Positions 6,762 to 15,409 of a stretch of DNA of 43,160 bases are shown one piece after another. Source of the stretch: an uncultured Flavobacterium sp. (GTDB lineage Bacteria > Bacteroidota > Bacteroidia > Flavobacteriales > Flavobacteriaceae); contig NZ_CANRNX010000011.1 of NCBI RefSeq assembly GCF_947632075.1, positions 1 to 43,160 of the forward strand. The letters are read 5' to 3'. The notes below the pieces were generated by a model that saw only the letters and a list, made by a program, of their open reading frames with translations, searched no databases and was not told where the DNA came from. Both the position numbers and the translations under genes were made by a program. The stretch's first letter is position 1, and the number at the start of each line of letters is the position of its first letter.

Positions 6762-7748
6762 ATGAAGAATAAAATAATAAATGCTGTATTAGGAATTTTT
6801 GTGATCCTTGTAATTTTAGGAGTTGCACTTTGGTATATGAGTGCACCATCAGTTTCTTATTTACAAGGACAAGTTGAAGCAAAACAAATTAATGTGGCTT
6901 CAAAAATCCCTGGTAGAATTGATTCAATTTTAGTTAAAGAAGGAGATTTTGTAGAAGTTAATCAAGTTTTAGCAATCATTGGAACACCAGAAATTGACTC
7001 ACAATTATCACAAGTTGAATCTGTAAAAGTTGCTGCCGAAGCTGTAAATAAAAAAGTAGATGATGGCGCACGCAAGCAAGAAGTTTTAGCAACATATAAC
7101 ATTTGGCAACAAGCTAAAGCTGCTAAAGACTTGGCTTTAAAAACATATAATAGATTAGATAATTTATATAAAGACAAAGTTATCGCTGCTCAAAAAAGAG
7201 ATGAAGCTTACACGCAATATCAAGTTGCTTTAAATGCTGAAAGTGCTGCTAAAGCAAATTATGAAATGGTTAAAAGCGGCGCACGTGTAGAAGATAAAAC
7301 TGTTGCCAAAGCTCAAGTAAACCAAGCTGCTGGAGCTGTAAAAACTATTGAGCTTTTAAAAGAAGAAGGTCACGTAAGAGCCCCACGTAGAGGTGAAATT
7401 TTAACAATTATGCCAAACGGAGGAGAAATTATAAACATGGGTTATCCAATTATCAATTTAATTGATGTAGATGATATTTGGGTTTATTTCAATATCAAAG
7501 AAACTATGTTATCTAAATTTAAAATGGGAACGAAGTTCGAAGCTATTATTCCAGGTTTAGATAATCAAAAAATCATGTTAGAAGTAAGATATGTTGCTGC
7601 TCAAGGAGACTTTGCTACTTGGAATGCTACGAAATCTCAAGGTGATTTTGATATGAGAACTTTCTTAATCAAAGCTTATCCAGTTAATAAAATAGAAGGA
7701 TTACGTCCTGGAATGAGTGCTTTAATTGATGAAGCTGATTTAAAATAA
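6762..7748 (+). CDS. HlyD/EmrA-type membrane-fusion (periplasmic adaptor) protein
   Basis: The 328-residue protein has one N-terminal membrane helix (about residues 5-27), a first biotinyl-lipoyl half-motif (ASKIPGRIDSILVKEGDFVEVNQ, near 46-68), a long helical hairpin (about 75-190), the second lipoyl half (HVRAPRRGEIL) and a C-terminal beta-barrel ending in RPGMSALI. It would bridge the inner-membrane permeases to the TolC-like protein. Nine bases separate it from the upstream stop. The fold and length are those of the YhiI/YbhG adaptors that accompany ABC-2 permeases. Confidence 0.9.
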   Translation: MKNKIINAVLGIFVILVILGVALWYMSAPSVSYLQGQVEAKQINVASKIPGRIDSILVKEGDFVEVNQVLAIIGTPEIDSQLSQVESVKVAAEAVNKKVDDGARKQEVLATYNIWQQAKAAKDLALKTYNRLDNLYKDKVIAAQKRDEAYTQYQVALNAESAAKANYEMVKSGARVEDKTVAKAQVNQAAGAVKTIELLKEEGHVRAPRRGEILTIMPNGGEIINMGYPIINLIDVDDIWVYFNIKETMLSKFKMGTKFEAIIPGLDNQKIMLEVRYVAAQGDFATWNATKSQGDFDMRTFLIKAYPVNKIEGLRPGMSALIDEADLK

Positions 7749-7767
7749 ATCTTTTAGTTTACAGGTT

Positions 7768-8934
7768 GTGAGAAAAAACTTTTTTAAAATATTTTTTGAA
7801 GAATGGGTAAGAATATTCAGTACACCTCGATTATTAGTGATTCTATTTGGTGTGCCGTTTTTTATTTTTACCTTTTATACTTCATTAATGGAACAAGGTG
7901 TTCCTACCAAATTACCTGTAGCAATTTTAGACCAAGACAAAACACCTATTTCAAGACAATTAGGATTGATGTTAGAATCATCTTCCACAATTAATTTGGC
8001 TTACTACGTAAATAGTGAACTTGAAGGAGAAAGTTTGGTTCGTAAAAATGATGCGTATGCTTTCATAATTATTCCAAAAGACTTTCAAAAAAATATATTC
8101 AAAGGAAATTATACTACGGTATCTTGTTATTATAACGGACAATATTTATTATCTGGTGCAATCATACTTAAAGCATTCCAAACCGTAACACAAACTTTTA
8201 TGGCAGGAGTGGTTTTAGAAACTTTAGAACAAAAAGGACTTTCACAAGATCAGGCCTTAGGTTCTATATTACCAATTAATACAGATTTACACGTTTTATA
8301 CAATCCTTATACGAGTTATAATTACTATTTGAATATTGCCTTCATGCCAATGGCTTTACAAATTATGGTAATGATTATGGCTGTTTACACTTTTGGCTTA
8401 GAATTAAAACATAAAAGAGGTAAGCAATTATTAGAAAATGCTAAAAACAATGTATACGCGGTAATTTTAGGAAAAATACTCCCTTACACTATCATATTTT
8501 GTTCTTTAGGTTTTTTAATGAACTCTTTATTATACTATAAAATAGGAACTCCATTACTTGGGAATTTTGTTGGAGTTAATTTAATCTTTTTTGCATTTGT
8601 AATTGTTTTACAAAGTGTAGGTTTATTCATTGCTTCTGTAACTACAAGTTTTAGAACTGCATTAACTATCGGAGGTGATTATGCTGCCTTAGCTTTTTCA
8701 TTTGCTGGATATACATTCCCTGCTTTAGGTATGAATACATTTATTCAATATTTATGTTATATATTCCCATTCACTTCCTATATGCGATTTATTGTTGATT
8801 ACGCCATTCGCGGAATTGCCTTCAATGAATCTCAACAATGGTACTTAGTTGGCTTTGCCATTTTCGCAATATTTGGTGTAATCGGAATTCCGTTATATCA
8901 CAAGAAATTAAAGAAAGGAGGTTATGATGCTTAA
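7768..8934 (+). CDS. ABC-2 type transporter permease (YhhJ/YbhS-like), first of pair
   Basis: The 388-residue inner-membrane protein follows the ABC2_membrane_3 plan: an N-terminal membrane helix (about residues 20-40), a large periplasmic domain (about 45-180) with the typical VAILDQDKTPISR opening, then five or six membrane helices to the end. It begins with GTG at 7768; no ATG is available near the start of homology. Reaction in the family: export driven by an ATPase partner, with substrates ranging from lipids to drugs. The next permease gene overlaps its end. No ATP-binding subunit is encoded in the operon. Confidence 0.88.
   Translation: MRKNFFKIFFEEWVRIFSTPRLLVILFGVPFFIFTFYTSLMEQGVPTKLPVAILDQDKTPISRQLGLMLESSSTINLAYYVNSELEGESLVRKNDAYAFIIIPKDFQKNIFKGNYTTVSCYYNGQYLLSGAIILKAFQTVTQTFMAGVVLETLEQKGLSQDQALGSILPINTDLHVLYNPYTSYNYYLNIAFMPMALQIMVMIMAVYTFGLELKHKRGKQLLENAKNNVYAVILGKILPYTIIFCSLGFLMNSLLYYKIGTPLLGNFVGVNLIFFAFVIVLQSVGLFIASVTTSFRTALTIGGDYAALAFSFAGYTFPALGMNTFIQYLCYIFPFTSYMRFIVDYAIRGIAFNESQQWYLVGFAIFAIFGVIGIPLYHKKLKKGGYDA
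8914..8921 (+). promoter_or_regulatory. Strong Shine-Dalgarno sequence for the second permease
   Basis: AAAGGAGG lies inside the end of the first permease gene, 2 bases before ATG 8924 and 5 bases before ATG 8927. The spacing favours the ATG at 8927. Such a sequence is unusual here, since the other genes in the window lack recognisable Shine-Dalgarno sites. Confidence 0.55.
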
Positions 8935-10195
8935 AAAAATAATCAATTCTTTTGCTTTAATTTTCGAAACGGCTAAAAAGGAAAAAGAACTTATTCAAAA
9001 AGATTCTGCTGTAATTGAGATTTACATTCTATTTGTGGCCTTGGTTTACTTTTTCTATACTTTTGTTTATAGTCCAGAAATCTTTACAAACTTACCGGTA
9101 GCTTACGTCGATAACGACCAGACAACCATTTCGCATCAAATTAAAAGAATGCTTAATGAAACTGAATCGTTAGAAATAACAGCAGAACCAACAAGTTTAG
9201 ATGAAGGTCGAAAATTGTTTGAAGAAGGTAAAGTGAACGGAATAATTCTTATTCCTAAAAACTTCAGTAAAGAGTTACAAAAAAACGGAGGAAATGCTTC
9301 AATCGCAATTTATAGTGATGCTTCTTACATGCTTTATTACGATAAAACATTACAAGCTGTTACCAATTCATTAGGCGCTTTTACCGGAGCATTGCAATTG
9401 AAACAAACCATGATGAGCGGTGTTCCAATGAAACAAGCTGAAGCTTCGAGCAAACCGTTTAACATCATTGCAAATCCGTTATATAATTTAGAAGAAGGTT
9501 ATGCCATTTTCTTAATTCCGGTAGTTTTAATCATTGCATTACAAACCTTACAATTAACCGGAATGGGAGTTTTATACGGAACCATGAGAGAGAACGATAC
9601 GTTTACCACTCACTTTGCTATGGCCAAACAACGTTTCGGATATTTTTTCATGACCATAGGAAGAGCATTACCCTATCTAGTAATTTCAATGCTGTTGCTT
9701 CTGTTAGGAATTTTAGTTGTCTTTCACATATTCACCATTCCGCAACGAGGAAATCTGTTTGAAGTGATTGTTTTTCTAATTCCAGTTGTATTAGCTATTA
9801 CGTTTTTAGGGCAATCATTAATGAATATTTTCAGAAACAGAGAAGATACTATTATGCTATTAACAGTTTTCTCAATTCCTGCATTAATGATGGGAGGAGT
9901 TTCATATCCAATTGTAGCGTTTCCGCTTTGGATAAAAGTAATGGGATTCTTTTTTCCGAGTACAATCGGTGTAAAAGGTTTTATTTCTTTATCGCAAGCA
10001 GGAGCTTCATTAGTAGAAATTAGAGAAACTTTCATACAAATGTGGATTATTTGTATTTTCTACTTTGTGCTAGCTGTTTGGACAAATCGCCGTTTTTTAT
10101 ATGGTTTAGTACCAAGTAAAATCCCTGCAAAGTCTGAAGAATTAGATACTGAGGAAGATCTTTCTAAGATTTCAAATTCAGAAGATAAAAATTAA
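8927..10195 (+). CDS. ABC-2 type transporter permease (YbhR-like), second of pair
   Basis: A 422-residue inner-membrane protein with the same plan as its upstream partner: one membrane helix near residues 28-48, a periplasmic domain opening with LPVAYVDNDQTTISHQIKR, and five or six helices from about residue 190 to 390, followed by an acidic cytosolic tail. The pair probably forms the heterodimeric channel. The start is set at 8927 because a Shine-Dalgarno sequence lies five bases before it; ATG 8924 is the alternative. It overlaps the stop of the first permease by eight bases. A hairpin follows the stop codon. Confidence 0.88.
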   Translation: MLKKIINSFALIFETAKKEKELIQKDSAVIEIYILFVALVYFFYTFVYSPEIFTNLPVAYVDNDQTTISHQIKRMLNETESLEITAEPTSLDEGRKLFEEGKVNGIILIPKNFSKELQKNGGNASIAIYSDASYMLYYDKTLQAVTNSLGAFTGALQLKQTMMSGVPMKQAEASSKPFNIIANPLYNLEEGYAIFLIPVVLIIALQTLQLTGMGVLYGTMRENDTFTTHFAMAKQRFGYFFMTIGRALPYLVISMLLLLLGILVVFHIFTIPQRGNLFEVIVFLIPVVLAITFLGQSLMNIFRNREDTIMLLTVFSIPALMMGGVSYPIVAFPLWIKVMGFFFPSTIGVKGFISLSQAGASLVEIRETFIQMWIICIFYFVLAVWTNRRFLYGLVPSKIPAKSEELDTEEDLSKISNSEDKN

Positions 10196-10226
10196 AAAGA
10201 CAGAGAAATTTTGTATATTTATAATT

Positions 10227-10260
10227 AAAGCAGTAGCATTTTGTTACTGCTTTCTTTATA
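10227..10260 (+). terminator. Probable terminator of the export operon
   Basis: A 12-bp stem with one G-U pair (AAAGCAGTAGCA 10227-10238; TGTTACTGCTTT 10242-10253) and a three-base loop is followed by a short T-rich tract. It could alternatively lie in the 5' leader of the next gene, 17 bases before its ATG. Confidence 0.6.
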
Positions 10261-10276
10261 AATAATCGTTTCACAT

Positions 10277-10957
10277 ATGCTTAAAAAAATATTTAAATAT
10301 GTCTTTTTCACCATTATAACTTTTATTGTTTTGGTTGGAATTTACATGCTTTCTGAACGTATTTTATCTCGAATTTCAGTTAACGAAAATCAAACTTCCG
10401 AAACAAAAAACATAACCATTTACGTAATGAGTAATGGTGTTCATACCGATTTAGTTCTTCCGATAAAAAATGAATACTTGGATTGGTCAACACTTTTTTC
10501 TTTTGAAAATACATTAGGAAAAAGTTCCAGATTCAAATTCATTGCTATTGGTTGGGGAGATAAAGGTTTTTACCTGAATACGCCTGAATGGAAAGATTTA
10601 AAAGTTTCAACTGCTTTGGTTGCTGCAATCGGAATTGGAGAAACTGCACTTCATGTTACTTATTATAACAATATTCAAATTGATGATTTGACAAAGAAAA
10701 TTGAGATTTCAGAAAACCAATATTTATCATTAATTAAGTATATTGAAAATAGTATATCGTTCGGAAGTAATCACAAGCCGCAACTTATAGAAACTACAGC
10801 ACAATACGGACAAAACGATGCTTTTTACGAAGCTAATCGCTCCTACTCTATTTTCTTTACATGTAATACTTGGGCAAACGATGCTTTAAAAACTTCAGGA
10901 ATAAAAGCAAGTAAATGGGTAGCTTTTGACAAAGGAATTCTTTTCCAACACCAATAA
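10277..10957 (+). CDS. DUF2459 (TIGR02117-type) family protein
   Basis: The 226-residue protein has one N-terminal membrane helix (about residues 8-27) and should face the periplasm. It matches the DUF2459 pattern: SNGVHTDLVLPI with H56, an LDW near 68-70, IAIGWGDKGFYLNTPEW near 89-105, an ALHV strand and FFTCNTWANDAL with C196. The conserved Cys and His could form a papain-like or NlpC-like catalytic pair, but this is inference and the family has no established reaction. It converges on a DUF1801 gene with only four bases between the stops. Confidence 0.82.
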   Translation: MLKKIFKYVFFTIITFIVLVGIYMLSERILSRISVNENQTSETKNITIYVMSNGVHTDLVLPIKNEYLDWSTLFSFENTLGKSSRFKFIAIGWGDKGFYLNTPEWKDLKVSTALVAAIGIGETALHVTYYNNIQIDDLTKKIEISENQYLSLIKYIENSISFGSNHKPQLIETTAQYGQNDAFYEANRSYSIFFTCNTWANDALKTSGIKASKWVAFDKGILFQHQ

Positions 10958-10961
10958 TCGA

Positions 10962-11894
10962 TTACCTTTTTTGATATTTATCATGAAGCCCTTTACCTTC
11001 TAAAATCATGGGAATAATTTTTTCTAAACGAGAAAGTTTGGTTTTTTCTTGCTTAGCATCTTCAATATGAATAATATAATCTTTCTGTTTACTCGGAGTT
11101 AATTTCTGAAAAGCTTCATTTAACTTTTTATCTTTTGAAAGTGTTTCAGCAAAAATTCCGGTGGCTACTATTGGAGCAGCTTTTACAGGTTTAAACTCAA
11201 TTCCATCTTTTACTAATTGAATAGCTTCTTTAATATAATTTAAAATCAAATCATCTTGCATCTCTTCAACAGAAGTAAATCTCCATTGACGTAAAGCATG
11301 CGTTTTACCTTCAGAGGCTGAAACTAAATATTGTGCTTCATCTTTCAAAAAAACACCCTGATAAAACCATAAAGCAAAATGATTTTTAAAACCTGCGTAA
11401 GAAATTACGTTTTTACCATCAAAAACAAAAACATCTCCACCCCATTTAAAAGTTCTATCTAAAGGAGTGTCAACAATAATACGTTCCATCTTCTCAATAA
11501 CATCTACCCATTTATCGTGGTGCTTTTTCCAATCTGGAACTTCTTTGTTTTTTAAATTTTCTAAATTATAGGTCACAATTTTCTGAATTAATTCTGTAGG
11601 AATTTCTTTATCCAAAGGCAATTGAATAGCTCCTTTTGAAGTTTTATAATCAGTTAAATCATTTTGAAAAAATTCAATAGCTTCAGCACCCGGATAAACT
11701 CCTAAATGGTTTTTAAACATAGCAAAATGAATCAAATTTCCGTTATAACGAAAAGTAGGCATTTTGTAATTAATCGTTTCTGTAGCTTCTGGAACGAGTT
11801 CTGAAATTAATCTTCGAAGTGATTGTAAAAGTGATTGCTTGTCTGAATCGAATTGCTGAATATAATCATCAATATTTAAAATCGTATTTTTCAT
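10962..11894 (-). CDS. Fusion of two DUF1801 domains with a C-terminal YdeI/OmdA-like region
   Basis: The 310-residue protein starts with a YdhG-type DUF1801 domain (residues about 1-115; ETINYKMPTFRYNGNLIHFAMFKNHLGVYP), continues with a second module of the same fold (about 125-225; DRTFKWGGDVFVFDGKNVISYAGFKNHFALWF) and ends with the lysine-rich helical segment of the YdeI/OmpD-associated family (about 240-310; FQKLTPSKQKDYIIHIEDAKQEKTKLSRLEKI). YdhG-like proteins have been described as frataxin-like iron chaperones and YdeI-like proteins have been linked to bacteriocin protection. It probably shares a transcript with the upstream single-domain DUF1801 gene (three-base gap). Confidence 0.8.
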   Translation of the reverse strand: MKNTILNIDDYIQQFDSDKQSLLQSLRRLISELVPEATETINYKMPTFRYNGNLIHFAMFKNHLGVYPGAEAIEFFQNDLTDYKTSKGAIQLPLDKEIPTELIQKIVTYNLENLKNKEVPDWKKHHDKWVDVIEKMERIIVDTPLDRTFKWGGDVFVFDGKNVISYAGFKNHFALWFYQGVFLKDEAQYLVSASEGKTHALRQWRFTSVEEMQDDLILNYIKEAIQLVKDGIEFKPVKAAPIVATGIFAETLSKDKKLNEAFQKLTPSKQKDYIIHIEDAKQEKTKLSRLEKIIPMILEGKGLHDKYQKR

Positions 11895-11897
11895 TTT

Positions 11898-12323
11898 CTA
11901 AGAAATTCTTTGGTATTTTTCAGATACAAAATCAATAGATTGTTGCATTAATTCATTTAGAACATTTGTATCAATATCTATCATTTTTTTTACGTAAATA
12001 CAAGATTTTCCCATAGTGAATTTTCCTAATTTCTCAACTGTTTCAAGATGTTCATCGGCACCTGAAAAAACATACAAAGAAATAGCAGCCTTACGAGGAG
12101 AAAAACCTAAAACAGGCGCGTTACCTTCATGTCCGCTTGCATATTTATAATGATATTCTCCAAATCCGATAATAGATGGCCCCCACATTTTTGGTTCACA
12201 TTTTATGATTTCACGCATTAAATCAATCAACTGAAACGAATCTTTTTTCTTGATATCGTTTTCTAAATTCTCAATAAATTCGATAACATTTTCATCGGTA
12301 AAAACCGTTTTATTTTTTGCCAT
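11898..12323 (-). CDS. DUF1801 domain protein
   Basis: A 141-residue protein with a single DUF1801 domain: IKCEPKMWGPSIIGFGEYHY near residues 45-65, GFSPRKAAISLYVFSG and a KSCIYVKKMIDID strand near the C-terminus. The chosen start is the ATG at 12323 (MAKNKTVF); the frame extends two codons further upstream only through a TTG. It precedes the DUF1801/YdeI fusion gene with a three-base gap, so the two likely form an operon. Function unproven; the fold resembles frataxin-like iron-binding proteins. Confidence 0.85.
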   Translation of the reverse strand: MAKNKTVFTDENVIEFIENLENDIKKKDSFQLIDLMREIIKCEPKMWGPSIIGFGEYHYKYASGHEGNAPVLGFSPRKAAISLYVFSGADEHLETVEKLGKFTMGKSCIYVKKMIDIDTNVLNELMQQSIDFVSEKYQRIS

Positions 12324-12389
12324 AATCAAGTTTTTTGATTCTGTAAAATAAAGGAAATTTTATGTAAAAAAAACAACTTCAATTAGATA

Positions 12390-13586
12390 TTAATTCTTCC
12401 ATAAATTTATTTGTTCATCTATCTTCTTGATAATCGAATCTTCTAAATAAAAAGTTTTTTTTGTATTCACTTCATTCAAAAACTCTTCATTATTTTTTAT
12501 TGTTTCATCTATCGAAGTTCCTTCTATGATAGATAATCTTTCAAAAAACTGATTTTCAAATTCTTTTGGATAAATGTTCGGAATTCCGTTAACAAAACGC
12601 AATTCTTTAATTGATTTATAATAAATCATTCCGTTAAAGATATAATCGAATTTGATATTTTTTTCATAATCACCTCCAAAATTATATAAATCAAAAGTTG
12701 CATTTCCGAAAGGCGTATTCTTTAAATCGAAACCTAAATTATCTTTTTTTGAAATTTCAAAAGCAGCGTCGAATAATCCGTTATTAGTTAATGTTCCGTT
12801 TGCAGCTTGTTTAAAATAATTGATATAAATATTAAATGTTGTTGAAGGATAAGTTTTATAAATATATTGCGCCGTACTATAAATTTCAGGTTGAGATGGG
12901 AGCGGTAAAAATTCAGGAATATTTGAATAACCGTGATAAGTATTCAAAATGACTAACGCTTTATTTCTATCGGAATTACGTCTTTCGGCAAATTCATAAA
13001 ATTTAATGAAATTTTTGCCCATAATTACATTTCTATCTATTGTACCATTTTCAATAGATTCATAAAAAAAACTGTAATGCGAATGGCACGAAATTTCATT
13101 CCAATGAAATGAAACATCTAACGGAAATAATAAGATTTTATCTTTAGGATTTCGCGTTTTGTTTATTTCGAAAATCGAACTTAACAAAAAATAAAAATTA
13201 TATTTTCCCCAAACTATTTCATAATCTAAATCGCGATAAATATTTAGCAATTCGTTTTCTACGTCATTTTCAGATAATTTATCATTTAATAAAAATTGAT
13301 TTATTACTTTGTAATTATTATTACAACCAACTTCTGTATAAATATTTCCTTTAAAATTTTCATCTTTTAAAACCTCTACAATAAATTCATATTGTGTAAT
13401 ATCTCGATGTTCTCTTTCAGAAAGAATTACAATATCGTTAGATTTAAATTTTTCTAAAATATAATCTTTTGCGGTGGAAAATTCTTTACTTTTTAGAAAA
13501 GAAATAAAGGGTTTAATTTCAGCTTTCTGGGCACAAACAGAAAATGAACTAATAAGCAAGAAAAATACTCCAAAAAATATTCGCAT
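12390..13586 (-). CDS. Secreted protein, possibly EreA/ChaN-like superfamily
   Basis: The 398-residue protein has a clear signal peptide (MRIFFGVFFLLISSFSVCAQ, cleavage about residue 20). IVILSEREHRDITQYEF (about 52-68) followed by a strand ending in IYTEVG resembles the LGExH...E pattern of erythromycin esterase-like and ChaN/TIKI-like proteins, where a Glu-His pair and a later Glu bind substrate or metal. A later LVILNTYHGY (about 215-225) could supply another histidine. The likeness is at motif level only; the reaction and substrate are unknown. Monocistronic, secreted to the periplasm or beyond. Confidence 0.6.
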   Translation of the reverse strand: MRIFFGVFFLLISSFSVCAQKAEIKPFISFLKSKEFSTAKDYILEKFKSNDIVILSEREHRDITQYEFIVEVLKDENFKGNIYTEVGCNNNYKVINQFLLNDKLSENDVENELLNIYRDLDYEIVWGKYNFYFLLSSIFEINKTRNPKDKILLFPLDVSFHWNEISCHSHYSFFYESIENGTIDRNVIMGKNFIKFYEFAERRNSDRNKALVILNTYHGYSNIPEFLPLPSQPEIYSTAQYIYKTYPSTTFNIYINYFKQAANGTLTNNGLFDAAFEISKKDNLGFDLKNTPFGNATFDLYNFGGDYEKNIKFDYIFNGMIYYKSIKELRFVNGIPNIYPKEFENQFFERLSIIEGTSIDETIKNNEEFLNEVNTKKTFYLEDSIIKKIDEQINLWKN

Positions 13587-13601
13587 AATATCAAATTTTA
13601 G

Positions 13602-13613
13602 AACTTATAAGTT
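13602..13613. repeat. Short perfect palindrome upstream of the secreted EreA/ChaN-like gene
   Basis: AACTTATAAGTT is a 12-bp self-complementary sequence lying between two minus-strand genes, 16 bases before the downstream gene's ATG. It could be an operator or a chance AT-rich palindrome. Confidence 0.3.
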
Positions 13614-13622
13614 ACAAAAAAA

Positions 13623-14003
13623 TTAATAATTTAAATTCTCTAATAAATATTTTCGAGAAGTAGCATCAACTCCGTTATCTGAATTTCCTGAAATATTTTG
13701 ATAACTTTCAATAGCCTTAAATCCATGATTTGCTAAATAATTTAAAACTTGAATATTTGTTTTAAACTCTACCAATTCAGAATTTTCTTTAATTCCAGCT
13801 AACTTTTTCAATTCACTTCCTGAAGTATAATTAGTAATTTGTCCGTAATTAATTATTGCATAATTCTTACCGAGTAAAACAGGGATTATTTCAATTGAAA
13901 CATACTTTGCTGGGATTTCTCTAATTGGAATGTTATTAACTTCTTGAGCAACACTTATTAAATTCAAGAAACAAACGGAAATAATAGTAAAAATAGCTTT
14001 CAT
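13623..14003 (-). CDS. Small secreted protein of unknown function
   Basis: The 126-residue protein starts with a signal peptide (MKAIFTIISVCFLNLISVAQ). The mature part (about 106 residues) is a mixed alpha/beta sequence with IIPVLLGKNYAIINYGQ near 40-56 and a helix VLNYLANHGFKAIES near 86-100. No family is recognised. It lies upstream of the EreA/ChaN-like gene on the same strand but is separated by 36 bases containing a palindrome, so co-transcription is uncertain. Confidence 0.7.
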   Translation of the reverse strand: MKAIFTIISVCFLNLISVAQEVNNIPIREIPAKYVSIEIIPVLLGKNYAIINYGQITNYTSGSELKKLAGIKENSELVEFKTNIQVLNYLANHGFKAIESYQNISGNSDNGVDATSRKYLLENLNY

Positions 14004-14100
14004 AATTTTATAGTTTACTAAAAAATATCAAAAGCCATTCCAAAACATTAATAAAAGATTAAGAAGTAAAAACGTATTTTTACTCTGTTTAAAATCTTAT

Positions 14101-15237
14101 ATGAAAACCTCAACAAAAAAACGATTCCTAAAAATGATATACATAATATTAAGCACGGTTGTTATCTTAACAATTGGAGTTTTCTTGTTTCTACAACATC
14201 CGCTTTTCGGAAAAACAGCAAGTGGTGAACGTTTAAAAAGAATAGAAAATTCAAAAAATTATAGCGACGGTAAATTTCAAAATTTATCTGAAACCCCAGA
14301 TTTAACCGAAGGTGTTTCGTATTCAGATATTTTTAAGGACATGATTTTTAACAAAGCTGATTTTGTAATTCCAACAGATTCAATTCCCACAGAAAAAACT
14401 AATTTATTAGATAAAGACATTTCTGAAAACTTCATGGTTTGGTTCGGACATTCGTCTTACTACATTCAAATTGATGGAAAAAGATATTTAGTTGATCCGG
14501 TTTTAACCGAAAATGCTTCACCAATTTACGGTACAAATACAGTCTTTAAAGGAACAAACATTTACACTATAAACGATATACCCAAAATTGATTATTTAAT
14601 AATTACTCACGATCATTATGATCATTTAGATTACACCACAATTAAAAACTTAAAAGAAAAAATTGATCATGTAATTTGTCCGCTAGGAGTTGGCGCTCAT
14701 TTTGATCACTGGGGTTATGATTCAGTAAAAATAACAGAAAAAGATTGGTATCAAACTCACGAAATAGATGAAGAAACTAAGATTACTTTTACCCCTACTC
14801 GCCATTTCTCAGGCCGAGGATTTAAACGAAATCAAACGCTTTGGACTTCTTACGTCTTAAAAACAAAATTGTTTAATTTTTATTTAGGAGGAGATAGTGG
14901 TTATGATATTCATTTTAAAGAAATTGGAGAAAAATATGGTCCTTTTGACTTAGCTATTTTAGAAAATGGTCAGTACGATTACAAATGGAAATACATTCAC
15001 ATGCTACCAGAAGAAGTTTTAAAAGCAGCCTCAGATTTACAAGCTAAACGTTTATTTCCGGTTCATTCGGCAAAATTTAAATTGGCAAACCATGAATGGA
15101 AAGAACCTTTAAAAAAAATAACTTCTCTAAATGATAGTAGTTTTGTGGTTCCCATTATAACTCCAAAAATAGGAAGTTATATTGATTTAGATAATGAAAA
15201 TCAAAAATTTGACTATTGGTGGAAAGAGGTAAATTAA
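14101..15237 (+). CDS. Membrane-anchored metallo-beta-lactamase-fold hydrolase (NAPE-PLD/UlaG-like)
   Basis: The 378-residue protein has an N-terminal membrane helix (about 12-31) and a metallo-beta-lactamase-fold domain from about residue 110. The metal-binding signature HDHYDH is at 170-175, a third histidine at H235 (RHFSGRG), the bridging aspartate at D265 (GGDSGYD) and a further histidine at H300 or in FPVHSAKF near 323. FSGRG and the WFGHSS opening are typical of the N-acylphosphatidylethanolamine phospholipase D-like and UlaG-like branch. A phosphodiesterase acting on lipids or lactones is a reasonable guess. Transcribed alone. An 8-bp inverted repeat (14065-14084) lies just upstream. 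Confidence 0.82.
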   Translation: MKTSTKKRFLKMIYIILSTVVILTIGVFLFLQHPLFGKTASGERLKRIENSKNYSDGKFQNLSETPDLTEGVSYSDIFKDMIFNKADFVIPTDSIPTEKTNLLDKDISENFMVWFGHSSYYIQIDGKRYLVDPVLTENASPIYGTNTVFKGTNIYTINDIPKIDYLIITHDHYDHLDYTTIKNLKEKIDHVICPLGVGAHFDHWGYDSVKITEKDWYQTHEIDEETKITFTPTRHFSGRGFKRNQTLWTSYVLKTKLFNFYLGGDSGYDIHFKEIGEKYGPFDLAILENGQYDYKWKYIHMLPEEVLKAASDLQAKRLFPVHSAKFKLANHEWKEPLKKITSLNDSSFVVPIITPKIGSYIDLDNENQKFDYWWKEVN

Positions 15238-15409
15238 TTTAAATAAATTTTGATTTTGTAACAATCAATTACAAATAAAAAACTTAAATGTTAATACTAG
15301 CCCACATTTTATATAAATTATATAAACTTCTGTTTTTTTTAATATATTTTTATTAGATTTATCAGCTAGTAATTGTAAATTTCATTTGGGTTTACTTAAT
15401 TTTATAATT

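Noticed and set aside
9724..10035. 103-codon minus-strand frame inside the second permease gene
   Set aside because: Antisense to membrane-helix coding sequence, no promoter, no recognisable protein.
14065..14084. 8-bp inverted repeat AGTAAAAA/TTTTTACT upstream of the metallo-hydrolase gene
   Set aside because: Almost all A/T; such dyads are expected by chance in this base composition, so it is only mentioned in the gene entry.
15386..15409. Upstream extension of the PstS-like protein through a TTG
   Set aside because: It would put eight residues before a normal lipoprotein signal peptide; ATG 15410 gives a standard one.
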